64,000 nucleotides of DNA, taken from positions 120,727-184,726 of the forward strand of contig MLAK01000716.1 of NCBI GenBank assembly GCA_001839685.1, written 5' to 3'. Under the pieces are notes generated by a model. That model did no database searches and was not told where the DNA came from. It saw only the letters and a list, made by a program, of their open reading frames with translations. This DNA comes from Tritrichomonas foetus (lineage: Eukaryota; Parabasalia; Tritrichomonadida; Tritrichomonadidae). Within the stretch, counting starts at the first letter, position 1. The number at the start of each line of letters is the position of its first letter. Of this stretch, positions 17,248 to 27,538 are shown piece after piece. Both the position numbers and the translations under genes were made by a program.

Positions 17248-17886
17248 TTATCTATGGGAAGCTCTATCTTTCCTTTTGCTATGTTTTCTATATTTTGGCA
17301 TAGATTGAGCACTTCTAGTATGCTTTTTAGAAGAATAATCACTTTTAGTTTTCTTTTCCACTGTTTTTAGGACCTTTTTCAATTGTTTCGTTTTAACTCC
17401 TTTTGATTCCAATTTTTCGATTCTCTTGAGTATTGATTCATGCTCTATCGTTCGTTCAGTACTTCCAGTCACCCAAACTTTCGTGATTGGATCGTCACTT
17501 GATACGTTTTTCTTGAAATTGCAGCGACAACAATATTTAGGGTATTGAATGTGAATTTTTGGATGTGACTTATCTTCATCTACCATCATATCCAATTTTT
17601 TTGCTTGTGTTGGAATTTCAATAATCGGTGAAAATTCTTTGATTGTTTTTGGAAGCTTTCTCTTTTTAAATTCAATTGCTTTCTCTTCCTGTTGATATCT
17701 TTTTAAAACGTGGTCAATTGGTTTTTCACGCTCTGATAATTTTGGATGTGCTGAACCTCTTTTCCTGCCTTTGATGGTATTGGAATCATCCAATTCATCT
17801 TCATTGCTTAACTTTTGAAGTTGAATGTTAGATTCGGAAGATCCGAGAAAAAAAAGTAAAAAGATAATCAGCATTTGTAAAATCAC
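17248..17886 (-). CDS. Secreted or membrane-tethered basic protein, unknown
   Basis: The 212-residue protein begins with a hydrophobic signal peptide (MILQMLIIFLLFFLGSSES). The rest is hydrophilic and very Lys/Arg rich, with a short Cys-containing patch (YCCRCNF near residue 117) and a C-terminal coiled-coil/basic region ending in Arg/Lys/His. No known domain. The strong basic character after a signal peptide could suit binding to acidic glycans, which is speculation. Confidence 0.6.
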   Translation of the reverse strand: MILQMLIIFLLFFLGSSESNIQLQKLSNEDELDDSNTIKGRKRGSAHPKLSEREKPIDHVLKRYQQEEKAIEFKKRKLPKTIKEFSPIIEIPTQAKKLDMMVDEDKSHPKIHIQYPKYCCRCNFKKNVSSDDPITKVWVTGSTERTIEHESILKRIEKLESKGVKTKQLKKVLKTVEKKTKSDYSSKKHTRSAQSMPKYRKHSKRKDRASHR

Positions 17887-18211
17887 TTTGAATGCTTTTC
17901 AGAAAGAAACTCATTTACGTGTAAAACAGTTGCACCTCTTTTCTAATTGTATTTTTATTTCACATATTATATGTGCTAAATATGTGTGTGTTCAATTCCT
18001 ATTTTAAAGTGATCTTTGAAATGTGACATCTATTAATATTAATAATGATAGTTACTTTTTTTTAATACATGAGTCTTATATAAGTTATTACAAGATGACT
18101 GTTATTTTCAATGAAGATTTATGCCAGTAATAAATGAGATCTTGGAAATTGATCAAGTGAAGTTTATTTTTTGTCAAAAAATAATTTTAAACGTACATAA
18201 TTTTTCTTTTT
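17887..18211. other. Divergent intergenic region
   Basis: About 325 A/T-rich bases between two divergent genes that both encode signal peptides. No clear promoter motif apart from A/T runs. Confidence 0.5.
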
Positions 18212-19258
18212 ATGCTATTTTCTTTTCTATTTTTATGCGCAAGTGATCAGTCGATTATTGAATTCGAAGAACCAACAGCTGATATTATTATTGGGCAAAT
18301 GAGATCAGGCAAAAAGTTTTCCGACGTAATTGATGTCAGGCCTTTTGTAAATAGTTTTCCCACTGCGAAAGAATTGGTAGAAATCGTTGACAATTTAGAA
18401 TTCCCCTATCAGTCGTGCTATTCAGATATTCTTTCCAGATTAAATGTTGATTGTAATACCAATGATCCCGAAGAACAAAGATACCTCGCACTTCATTTCA
18501 CACAATGTTATTTTAATATTACAAATCGATTAGACGAATTTCCATATGACATTGCAGATAAGGATAAAACACCACAAATGTCATCACATGTTTATTCGAT
18601 TTATACTGTTATGAAAACACATTTAAGAAATCTATGCCACTTTGCAAAACAATCTATGTTCAATGAAGAAACATCTCGTCAGCTTATAAACTTGTTTAAA
18701 AGTGTTATTGACTCTTCTAAGACAATTGAAGATATGAACCAAACAATGAATAGTTCCTTTATTTCCCTAACTAATTCTATCTCTACAATTAGTGAACAAT
18801 TGAAACAAGGACAGCATATTTTAATGGTTATCAGAAATCAAACGATCACTTTTGAAACAAGTGTTAAAGCGATGACTGAAGTGTTAAAGAAGCCACTTGA
18901 ACATTTAGCCAATGTTAAGGCTTTCTTTTTAATGGTGATTGTAAGTTTCTTTATTAGCATGTTTCTACCTGAAATTTTACTACCTATGCTTCTTTTGACA
19001 GCTGTTTATTTCTTTGGAGAAAAATCATTATCGAATTATTTCGAATGGTGGGAAAAATCTTATTTCAAAATTGGTTTGAAAATAGTATACTTCGCTGTTT
19101 GTGCATCATATCCTTTATATAAAGTTTCAAAGAACTTTGTAAACATCACTAGTTTCATATTAAAGTTCTTACGGATTAAAAAGGAGCCTGTTTATCGAAT
19201 TCCTCGATTTGGTGTCAATCCTCTCCCTAAAGGTCCTTTGCGCCCAAGAGCATATTAG
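18212..19258 (+). CDS. KAR5/GEX1/Brambleberry-like nuclear-fusion protein candidate
   Basis: The 348-residue protein has a signal peptide (about residues 1-11), a cysteine-rich luminal domain with Cys69, Cys81, Cys99 and Cys142, a helical coiled-coil region (about 155-235) and two or three hydrophobic segments from about 238 to 315. The pattern SC-x11-C, then E-QRYLALHFTQC, then a helix ending in LCHF is what the KAR5/GEX1/Brambleberry family shows. Family members sit in the nuclear envelope and are needed for nuclear fusion after gamete fusion. The call rests on layout and cysteine motifs, not on an alignment. N-glycosylation sequons (NIT, NQT, NSS) agree with a luminal domain. The downstream flank runs into a satellite repeat. 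Confidence 0.55.
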   Translation: MLFSFLFLCASDQSIIEFEEPTADIIIGQMRSGKKFSDVIDVRPFVNSFPTAKELVEIVDNLEFPYQSCYSDILSRLNVDCNTNDPEEQRYLALHFTQCYFNITNRLDEFPYDIADKDKTPQMSSHVYSIYTVMKTHLRNLCHFAKQSMFNEETSRQLINLFKSVIDSSKTIEDMNQTMNSSFISLTNSISTISEQLKQGQHILMVIRNQTITFETSVKAMTEVLKKPLEHLANVKAFFLMVIVSFFISMFLPEILLPMLLLTAVYFFGEKSLSNYFEWWEKSYFKIGLKIVYFAVCASYPLYKVSKNFVNITSFILKFLRIKKEPVYRIPRFGVNPLPKGPLRPRAY

Positions 19259-19330
19259 CTATTATTAAATGTGTGTTTATTCTCACGTTGTTTTTATTAT
19301 TATTAGTTTATTTGTATCGCTATATGAAAT

Positions 19331-20152
19331 GGAAATAACAATTAATCACAAACAAAATAAAAGAAATCACAAACNNNNNNNNNNNNNNNNNNNNNNNNNN
19401 NNNNNNNNNNNNNNNNNNNNNNNNNNNNNNNNNNNNNNNNNNNNNNNNNNNNNNNNNNNNNNNNNNNNNNNNNNNNNNNNNNNNNNNNNNNNNNNNNNNN
19501 NNNNNNNNNNNNNNNNNNNNNNNNNNNNNNNNNNNNNNNNNNNNNNNNNNNNNNNNNNNNNNNNNNNNNNNNNNNNNNNNNNNNNNNNNNNNNNNNNNNN
19601 NNNNNNNNNNNNNNNNNNNNNNNNNNNNNNNNNNNNNNNNNNNNNNNNNNNNNNNNNNNNNNNNNNNNNNNNNNNNNNNNNNNNNNNNNNNNNNNNNNNN
19701 NNNNNNNNNNNNNNNNNNNNNNNNNNNNNNNNNNNNNNNNNNNNNNNNNNNNNNNNNNNNNNNNNNNNNNNNNNNNNNNNNNNNNNNNNNNNNNNNNNNN
19801 NNNNNNNNNNNNNNNNNNNNNNNNNNNNNNNNNNNNNNNNNNNNNNNNNNNNNNNNNNNNNNNNNNNNNNNNNNNNNNNNNNNNNNNNNNNNNNNNNNNN
19901 NNNNNNNNNNNNNNNNNNNNNNNNNNNNNNNNNNNNNNNNNNNNNNNNNNNNNNNNNNNNNNNNNNNNNNNNNNNNNNNNNNNNNNNNNNNNNNNNNNNN
20001 NNNNNNNNNNNNNNNNNNNNNNNNNNNNNNNNNNNAAATCACAAACTAAATAACAACAAATCACAAACTAAATAACAACAAATCACAAACTAAATAACAA
20101 TAAATCACAAACTAAATAAAAGAAATCACAAACTAAATAAGAGAAATCACAA
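19331..20152. repeat. 22-bp satellite with 661-base assembly gap
   Basis: Positions 19375-20035 are N. On the right, units AAATCACAAACTAAATAACA plus AC/AT repeat three times (20036-20101) and then decay into shorter variants to about 20152; on the left, related CACAAAC/AAATCACAAAC units adjoin the gap. The array is therefore probably continuous through the gap and caused the assembly break. The true length is unknown. Confidence 0.85.
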
Positions 20153-20237
20153 TTAGAATAGAACAAATGATATTTTAATAAAACAAAAATAAATAAATAA
20201 AGAATTCCGATTTGACATATAAAAAGCGGGGAAAAAA

Positions 20238-20993
20238 TTATGATCCAGAAATCAATGTTCCATCTGGAAACATGAATTGCGACTGTGTAGAAAATTGTGG
20301 CTGTTCCTGAACAGGTGGAGACTGAATAATACTTGTACCAGGCTGCTTCTGTGGTAGATTGATTGGATTCACATTTAATTGGAAATTGTCTGTTGTTGTT
20401 GCGATTTGTTGGAGACGGTTCGAGCAACTCGCTGCTTCTTGCATTAAATCATCCCTAATTCGCTGTAGAGCATCGCCTGTAGTAAAATTCACGGGATTAA
20501 CATTTGCTTGTCGAAGCTGACTTTCGCGTGGACGAATGCCAAGATCAACTGATCCGATTGGTGTCACAGTGTCGAATCTAAATTCCGGAAATGGCGTCAG
20601 TGACGGAAGCGGTTGAGGTGCTTCGATTGGATCGATCACTGGCATTCGGATTGGCGAGTCTTGAATGAGAGGAGGCGCGTAAGGAGCTTGCTTTTGGAAA
20701 GTCGGCATTGAAACTTGATAACTTTGGCCGCCTTGCGCAGATTGATATGATGGTGGCGACATTAACGATGGAGATGGTTGATGAGATGGCTGATTTGGTG
20801 GCTGGTAAGAGGGCGTTGAAAATGTCGTTGTTTCGTTATAATTATACGATGGTTCTGAATTTACATATTTCGGCTGGAATGTGATAGGTGGATCTGGTTC
20901 GTCATCGCCAAAAATGTTCGAGCGCATAACTTTACGTTTATTATCTAAGGCTTGTGCTTCGGAGATTTCGTAATCCATTTTTAAATGAAACAC
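20238..20993 (-). CDS. Pro/Ser/Gln-rich low-complexity protein, unknown
   Basis: A 251-residue protein dominated by Pro, Ser, Gln and Tyr (segments such as SYQPPNQPSHQPSPS), with a short helical stretch near residue 185-205 (ALQRIRDDLMQEAASCSNRLQQ). No membrane span or enzyme motif. It resembles disordered adaptor proteins or coat-associated proteins with many short linear motifs. A second ATG five codons in (MDYEI) is an equally plausible start. Function unknown. Confidence 0.6.
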   Translation of the reverse strand: MFHLKMDYEISEAQALDNKRKVMRSNIFGDDEPDPPITFQPKYVNSEPSYNYNETTTFSTPSYQPPNQPSHQPSPSLMSPPSYQSAQGGQSYQVSMPTFQKQAPYAPPLIQDSPIRMPVIDPIEAPQPLPSLTPFPEFRFDTVTPIGSVDLGIRPRESQLRQANVNPVNFTTGDALQRIRDDLMQEAASCSNRLQQIATTTDNFQLNVNPINLPQKQPGTSIIQSPPVQEQPQFSTQSQFMFPDGTLISGS

Positions 20994-21113
20994 GTTACAA
21001 AATTAATTTTAGATGTGAAATAATTCAATTGTTATATGGTTGGAATTTTTAAGACCATATATAAAAAGAAAATGTATTATGACGATTATATTTTATTCAA
21101 TTTCTTGCTTTTC

Positions 21114-21830
21114 ATGAGTGATGAGTTGATTCAACAAATATTAGCGGCAAAAAACTATTATGAGATCTTGAATGTATCAAGTGACTGTTCAAGCAATGAG
21201 ATAAAAAAAAATTACCGAAAATTAGCAATTCAAGTGCATCCTGATAGATGCCAGCATAAAAGAGCAACAGAAGCATTTCAAAGAATATCACATGCATATC
21301 AAATTCTATCTGATCAGCATAAAAGATTCAATTATGATCAGCATCTTGAAAATGAAAATGATTTCTCGTCTGATGACATTGATTTGACACCAGAAGAAAT
21401 CTTTAAACAGTTTTTTAAAACAGAAATGAATCATAATTCTTCAAATACAAAGATAAATTCAAAAGATCAAAAACATCAATTAATGGCTTTGATATTTTTA
21501 ATTATTCTAACAATCATTAGTGGAATTATCTTTCAGAAAGTAACATCTGAATCAATTCTAACAAATATCACATTTGATAACTTGAACAATAAAGAGTTTG
21601 TAATCTTGAAAAGTCATAAATTTCACATTAAATTTGGTCTTCCAAAAGTTTTCTTGAGCAAGCTTGAAGATTCCAAAAAACTAAATAAAAATTTTTATCA
21701 AAATGCAAAAAAGATGGCTGATGATTTGTACCTCACTAAACTCAAGAACAAATGCTCACTTGAGAAAAAATACAATGTAGCATTCAAACCAAAGTGCGAT
21801 GAATTAGAGAATTTGATGGAAATGAAATAA
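21114..21830 (+). CDS. Membrane-anchored J-domain (Hsp40) co-chaperone
   Basis: The J domain runs from about residue 15 to 80 with the HPD tripeptide intact (AIQVHPDRC) and the usual following helix (ATEAFQRISHAYQILSD). A single hydrophobic span (LMALIFLIILTIISGIIF) lies in the middle and about 85 mostly basic residues follow. This is the layout of ER-membrane J-proteins of the DNAJB12/14 type, which recruit Hsp70 to membranes and assist in quality control. The frame is open further upstream with ATGs at 21036 and 21072, but MSDEL, starting just before the J domain, is the better start. Confidence 0.75.
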   Translation: MSDELIQQILAAKNYYEILNVSSDCSSNEIKKNYRKLAIQVHPDRCQHKRATEAFQRISHAYQILSDQHKRFNYDQHLENENDFSSDDIDLTPEEIFKQFFKTEMNHNSSNTKINSKDQKHQLMALIFLIILTIISGIIFQKVTSESILTNITFDNLNNKEFVILKSHKFHIKFGLPKVFLSKLEDSKKLNKNFYQNAKKMADDLYLTKLKNKCSLEKKYNVAFKPKCDELENLMEMK

Positions 21831-22493
21831 ATGAAAGAGTTTGATTCTCGAGATTGTGAAATGGAAATTATGATAGTTTTATATAACATAATTTTATTAA
21901 TATTACTATTATTCTAAAATAAAACAGCGGTATAAATTTTCTACTATTTTTTATTTCCAAATTTGTTATTTAATCATTTTCCTGAAATAATATAATTAAG
22001 TTGTAATGAGAAAATTAACATAGTCATAGCAGAACAAAAATCATTGTTGACAAATTTAGAGAATAATAAGTTGTATTTACAGAAATGGATTAACTGTATT
22101 CATAACAATAAATTCATCATGAATGATACATGGAATGAATTTCACAGAAAAATCAGGAGGAAAAACATTTTTAAACAAATATCATAATGTATCATGATAA
22201 AATTTAACCAATAAATTAATCTCATAGTTTTTCTATTTTATTTTTACAAAAAAATTACATTCCTTGAGAAAAAGTGTGAACACCAGAACTGAAGATGATG
22301 TGATAAGATGACAAAACTTCATGGCCAAATATTTAACCTTATTACAGACGAATCTGTGTTTGACATTTTATCTGAAAAAGTATATAAGTCAGAGAGATTT
22401 ATTTACAAATAATTATATGATTTATACTGTCTTTCATCAAAAGAATCATATTGATTCACATGGAAATAAAAAAAAGTGACAAGTTTCTCAAAA
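21831..22493. other. Intergenic, no feature recognised
   Basis: About 660 A/T-rich bases upstream of the formin gene. No RNA gene or repeat seen. Confidence 0.5.
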
Positions 22494-25400
22494 ATGAAGA
22501 AGCTATTTTCCAAACGAAAACAAGAAACTCCCGCGAAAGCTGCGGCCCAGAATGAAGCTAATACTTTTGTGGCCGACAAATCTAACAGGTACTTAACATC
22601 TAAACCTAAACTTCCTAAAGAAAAAAATGTTGCTGAAATTGACGAGTTATACTTGAAAATTTTGGACGATTATCGCCCAAAGCCAGAAGTCCGAAAGGCA
22701 CTTTTAATGAACAACACAAAGGAAAAATACGAATTCATCAAGAAAAGATATGATTATTATGCAACCCTTCCTACGCCCGAATCAGTTGTTACTAATTTCT
22801 CAGAACACTTATCCGAAAACTTCCTTCAAATGGTGAACGAAGCCGCTCAACAAGGACCTTTAGAATGGTATTCTCGATTCCTAAATGCAAACGGCGCAAT
22901 CACAGTTATTCATACATTGCAAAGTTTAGTTAATACTTTCCCAAAGCTTAGACCACTTTATGTCCCGAATATCAAAGTCTTCTGGAAATTAATGGCACTC
23001 TCAATTACAATCTTCCAATCAAAAGAAGGCCCAGAAAAAGTCATCAAAGACAAAATCAAAAGCGCAGTTTCTCTTTTCGTTTCTTTGATCCACGTTGTCG
23101 AACATACAACAACACGCCAAGCCCTCGAAATTTTGTATTACATTATCAAAAATTCAGGGAATGGTGAAATTGTCTTTGAAATGATTGAAAAAATTGAACA
23201 TGATCGTTCAATTTCTGATATATTCAAAATTCTTCGTGATCATACAAACGATACAAACTTGACTGTTTTTACAAATACACTCTTAAACTTCCTTTGTGCA
23301 TTATGTGAATCTATTAAAACCAATGAGGCAATTTCAACAAAACTTGCACAACGTCTCTGCTATGCAGGATTTAAGACAACATTTACAAATCTTAACAAGA
23401 ATGCAAAATCTCCCAATATTGATTATCTACTTGAATTTATAACAAAGCATGAATCAATTTTTGGTGAAATGATCGGATCTATGCTTGTTTCACCAGACCG
23501 AATTGAAGAATCCTATATCGCACTTCTTCCACCAATGGAACTAAACAATCGCTTTAAGCGTGTTGATGATCTTCTTAATTTCAAGCAGCAGCAACAACAA
23601 CAACAACAGCAGCCACGAAATGCTGCAAGCATGCATCGTCTTCCTCGTCTCTTCCTTGAACTTGCATGGCTTATTGGTAATAAGTGGGAACGTAAATTCA
23701 TCAATATTGGTCAAATTCTTGATGTTATGAGGGCTGCAAGATTTATCAATCAGTGCCTACCGCAAACTCAACTTTATGAAGTTATGCGTCGTGCTGCTTC
23801 AATTGTCCAAGCGAGAGAAGGTAAATATCTTGTTTTAGAAGAGAAAACAGATGCAAGTAAAGAATGGAAGAAAGAAGCGAATTTCTTCGGTGGTAATGAT
23901 TTCTTGGTCGCTTGTGCCCTTCAATTCGCTCAATCCGGATTTATCAACTCAAAGGAAATCTCGATGATGAGCTGCCAAACACTTTTCGTTGTCTTAGAGA
24001 ATTGTGCAAAACTCATTACCATGAACAAGGACAAATTCCAACAATATTTACGTGAAGAAGGTGATGAATATGTTCCAGGTGATAGTTGTATTCCTGACAG
24101 TGTTATTGATACTTCTGCATCAAACGCGCCTGTCGCCGATTCCCCAATAAGTGTTCCTCCACCACCATCAGGTGATACTCCTGACATTAGTGGTCTTGCA
24201 CCACCACCACCGCCACCTCCACCACCTGATATGGATGGAGTTCCTTCACCACCTGGTATGGATGGAGTTCCACCACCACCACCGCCACCACCACCTCCTC
24301 CAGGAATGGATGGAGTTCCTCCTCCACCACCACCACCACCTCCTCCTCCAGGAATGGAAGGTGTCCCGCCACCACCAGGATGCCCACCACCGCCACCAAA
24401 ACCAGCCGGTCCACCAAAGAAGCCAAATCCAGCACCACCTGAAAAAGTTCGTGCTATCTTTTGGACGAAGATTCCAGACGTTCAAGCTACAAAAACACTA
24501 TGGATGCAAATTGATGATTCCAAAGTTAAACTTAATACTGATAATTTGATGAGAATCTTCCGTGCTGCTGGAACTCCAGCCAAAGTCGTGAGGAAGGTTG
24601 CTGATCCAGAAACACAAGTACAAAAGACAGAAGAAAAAGTGACACTTCTTTCGGGCGATAGTGCTAAAAGTGTTTCTATCATGCTTAACCGTTTCAAACT
24701 TCCACCACAAAAGATTGTCGAACTTGTAAAGAACCTTGATCCATCACTTCAAGAAGACCACATTGCAGCAATCGCTAGCAACATGCCAAAGCCAGACGAA
24801 CTTGCACCCTTCAAAGACTTTTCAGGTAACATTTCTCAATTAACACCGCCTGATCTTTACTTTAAAGCAATTGCAGATTTCCCACTCTTCCAAGCCTCCA
24901 TGGAAATTCTTCAACTTCGTCTTTCAGCAAACTCAGAAGTTGATGAGCACATTGCAACACTTGAAAATGTCATTAAAGCATGCAAACAAGTTAAGACATC
25001 AAAATCATTCCAATTCATTCTTGTTCTTATTCTCAGGATTGGAAACATTTTGAATGGTGGTGGAAACCGTGGTGGTGCTTATGGTTTCAAGCTTTCAACA
25101 CTTCCAAAGGTTGCAAACGCAAGAGCTGCCATGCCTGGTGAAACTTTAATGAGCTACATTGTGAATTACATCGAAAATAAACATCCTGAAATGGTAAACT
25201 TATCATCCGACTTAAACATGATTCCTGCTGCACAAAAAGCTGATCTTAGATCAATCAGACAGGATTTGATGCCACTCAAAGGAAGAATTGAATCGGTTTC
25301 TAAAGCTCAAAACGATGGGAGCGATAGATTCAAGCAAGCAGCTGCAGCGCTTGTTAGAGATGTTGGTTCAAATATCGAAACAGCTTTGAATTTACTCAAT

Positions 25401-25685
25401 CAAGCTGAACAAGAAGTTAAGAACTTAATGACAACTTACTACGAAGACCAAGATACATCACCAAGCGATTTCTTCGACTATATCTTGACCTTCCTCAATG
25501 ACTTCGATGCAGCAAGAGAAGCCATCGCTAAGAAGAAGGCAGAAGAAGAAAAAGCCAAAAGAGAAGCATCTGGAAGGCCAACAGGAAGAAAGAACGCACC
25601 AATCAACATCGGAAACCAACAAAGAGGTCTTATGGACGACCTTTTCGCACAAATCAAGAGTGGAAAACTCAAGAGAGTCGAGTAA
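22494..25685 (+). CDS. Diaphanous-type formin (FH2 protein)
   Basis: A 1063-residue actin nucleator with a GTPase-binding/FH3 region (about residues 50-500, including a 9-Gln run near 366), an FH1 region of long proline tracts separated by GMDGVP/GMEGVP (about 570-640) that would feed profilin-actin, an FH2 domain (about 650-1000, with the signature GNILNGGGNRGGAYGF) and a C-terminal DAD-like segment (GLMDDLFAQIKSGKLKR). These parts together indicate autoinhibition relieved by a Rho-type GTPase. The frame opens at a GTG, but the first ATG (MKKLFSKRK) is the real start. With AIP1 further right it belongs to the actin-dynamics set. Confidence 0.92.
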   Translation: MKKLFSKRKQETPAKAAAQNEANTFVADKSNRYLTSKPKLPKEKNVAEIDELYLKILDDYRPKPEVRKALLMNNTKEKYEFIKKRYDYYATLPTPESVVTNFSEHLSENFLQMVNEAAQQGPLEWYSRFLNANGAITVIHTLQSLVNTFPKLRPLYVPNIKVFWKLMALSITIFQSKEGPEKVIKDKIKSAVSLFVSLIHVVEHTTTRQALEILYYIIKNSGNGEIVFEMIEKIEHDRSISDIFKILRDHTNDTNLTVFTNTLLNFLCALCESIKTNEAISTKLAQRLCYAGFKTTFTNLNKNAKSPNIDYLLEFITKHESIFGEMIGSMLVSPDRIEESYIALLPPMELNNRFKRVDDLLNFKQQQQQQQQQPRNAASMHRLPRLFLELAWLIGNKWERKFINIGQILDVMRAARFINQCLPQTQLYEVMRRAASIVQAREGKYLVLEEKTDASKEWKKEANFFGGNDFLVACALQFAQSGFINSKEISMMSCQTLFVVLENCAKLITMNKDKFQQYLREEGDEYVPGDSCIPDSVIDTSASNAPVADSPISVPPPPSGDTPDISGLAPPPPPPPPPDMDGVPSPPGMDGVPPPPPPPPPPPGMDGVPPPPPPPPPPPGMEGVPPPPGCPPPPPKPAGPPKKPNPAPPEKVRAIFWTKIPDVQATKTLWMQIDDSKVKLNTDNLMRIFRAAGTPAKVVRKVADPETQVQKTEEKVTLLSGDSAKSVSIMLNRFKLPPQKIVELVKNLDPSLQEDHIAAIASNMPKPDELAPFKDFSGNISQLTPPDLYFKAIADFPLFQASMEILQLRLSANSEVDEHIATLENVIKACKQVKTSKSFQFILVLILRIGNILNGGGNRGGAYGFKLSTLPKVANARAAMPGETLMSYIVNYIENKHPEMVNLSSDLNMIPAAQKADLRSIRQDLMPLKGRIESVSKAQNDGSDRFKQAAAALVRDVGSNIETALNLLNQAEQEVKNLMTTYYEDQDTSPSDFFDYILTFLNDFDAAREAIAKKKAEEEKAKREASGRPTGRKNAPINIGNQQRGLMDDLFAQIKSGKLKRVE

Positions 25686-26436
25686 GATCTTCACTGGTGC
25701 AGTACGCATCTATTCTTTATTTTATTTTATATTTAATGGAAAGAAAATTGGTAAAAAGTGATAGTAAATTATTGTTTCAGATTCGATTCTTTCTATCTTG
25801 AATTTCCAGTGAAATAATGTTAATTTTTTCCCATTCCCTAATATGTTGACTTCATTTGAAGAAACATTCTCTCAACAATAGATATGTATCATTCCTGTTC
25901 TATAATGTAGTAGCTTCTTTGGGTGGTCACTATGTGTCAGGAAGAAGCTATTCCATTATGTTCACGAAGACCAACCAGTGAAAATGAGGGAATATTCCTA
26001 ATGAAATATAAGAGCATATTTTTATAGTTATAGAATATCCATTATCTTCCTTTTTTCTAAACATATTAGGGATATTCACAAACATATTTGAATGAAAGAA
26101 AAAGACATCGAGTTATATTTTATATATTTATACCTATTACCAAAAATCTTTTGAAAAACATTTTTTATTCAGTAAAATCTGATCACTGATGAAGATACCG
26201 AAAACTTCTAATGAAAAATTATATTCTAGATTAATTCGAAATGGAAAGGAGATAATAGAGATAAATGTCAAAAATATGTGAATAATGGATTTCCACTCAA
26301 AAAGTCAAACTTGCCTTGAAAAATGACGGTTAACATATTAACCTATTTTTTCTTGTGACAACCATAAAATCTTTAACTTTTTCATAGATTTTTTCGCATC
26401 AAATTTCATTTTCAAAAAAAGACGTTAACTAAGGAC
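25686..26436. other. Intergenic region containing a compound hairpin
   Basis: A/T-rich. The only structure is the hairpin at 25902-25959, listed separately. Myb-like GACGGTTAAC lies at 26325, about 110 bases before the next start. Confidence 0.5.
25902..25959. ncRNA. Candidate structured RNA or hairpin
   Basis: ATAATG, three unpaired bases, TAGCTTCTT, a 22-base loop, AAGAAGCTA, three unpaired bases and CATTAT form a 15-base-pair compound stem with a symmetrical internal loop. It lies about 215 bases after the formin stop. No known RNA family recognised. Confidence 0.35.
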
Positions 26437-26853
26437 ATGTCTGCGAGAACCCGAACCCAGGTCACATTCCACTCTAATGGATCAGACAGTTCTTCATCGA
26501 TATCATCAGATCTTGAAACAACCGATTTTGAAGAGACTATAGATGCCCTTATCAACAAAATTCATCGGTCCCAGCCCTCCTCGCAGGTTGTCAAGCCAGT
26601 GTCTGAAGAAAAACGAAACAAAAAACGATATGAAAACCTACTGATTAAGATCAAAAGGGACAAAATTACGATCGAGCAGCTCAGAGCCGAAAATCGCGCA
26701 TTAAAAGAAGAAATCACACGCTGTGAAAACAAAATCAAGAACTTCCCAAGAATGAAGCAGAAATATGACCGTCTTTCCGATTCCCTCAGCAAAAGTGCTG
26801 AAGCGTATTCAACGATAATGACACTTTCGCCAAAAAAGCGAACTTTCTCATAA
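26437..26853 (+). CDS. Small coiled-coil protein, unknown
   Basis: The 138-residue protein has a Ser-rich N terminus (SNGSDSSSSISSD), an acidic helix, and a basic coiled coil from about residue 57 to 125. It ends with the Ser/Lys motif LSPKKRTFS, a possible phosphorylation or nuclear signal. No known domain. Cytoskeletal or nuclear scaffold roles are both possible. Confidence 0.6.
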   Translation: MSARTRTQVTFHSNGSDSSSSISSDLETTDFEETIDALINKIHRSQPSSQVVKPVSEEKRNKKRYENLLIKIKRDKITIEQLRAENRALKEEITRCENKIKNFPRMKQKYDRLSDSLSKSAEAYSTIMTLSPKKRTFS

Positions 26854-27538
26854 TTTGTGTTTATTTTTGGCTTTACCAGCGAATTTTTGCATGTTAGATA
26901 ATTTCAGAAAATGTTCCAACAATTATGTAATTCATGTTTTTTAAAAAAGATTGTAAAATTTATTTGTTAAATGATTTTATATTGCTTATTTTTACGTTTT
27001 TACAAACTCATCACCTTTTATGATACATATGACATATGCCATCGCATAGATTGTCTTTAGAGAGAGATTCGCCAAGTCAACCAAATTATTGACATATGGA
27101 AAATTGACAATACAGTCAAAAATAGTGAACTAACATATTAAGTTTTTCCAAAAAAGATGTTCCAATCCGATTAATTCTTGCATCGTTCATTTTTTTATCA
27201 AAAAACATGAAAAAAAAATCATGAGGTGAAATTATATCAAACAGGCGAATTATACAATGATTAACAAACTCCAGAGAAATACCAGCTAAAACTCACAACA
27301 GTAATAAATTCATATTTAAATGTACAATTCTTTATATCAAAGGGAAAGAAGACAATTCGTGAAGTCAAAATCCGAATTCGCTTTTTTATTACTACTATAC
27401 GTTACGCCAAACATTTTGACTAAATTGGGTGATTCATGAAAGTGGAATTCTGAAAAAGTTGATTTAAATAAACTTTTTAATAAACTATATGGTCGTGTAT
27501 AGAAATCGATTTCATCAAGGTCAAATCGAAGCCAACAA
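26854..27538. other. Intergenic, no feature recognised
   Basis: About 685 A/T-rich bases with short poly-A/T tracts. Nothing recognisable as coding or RNA. Confidence 0.5.

Noticed and set aside
19269..20075. Open frames spanning the N run
   Set aside because: Almost all codons are N; the flanking codons are satellite repeat.
24151..24549. His/Pro-rich frame opposite reading in the formin FH1 region
   Set aside because: A shadow of the proline codons of the real formin frame.
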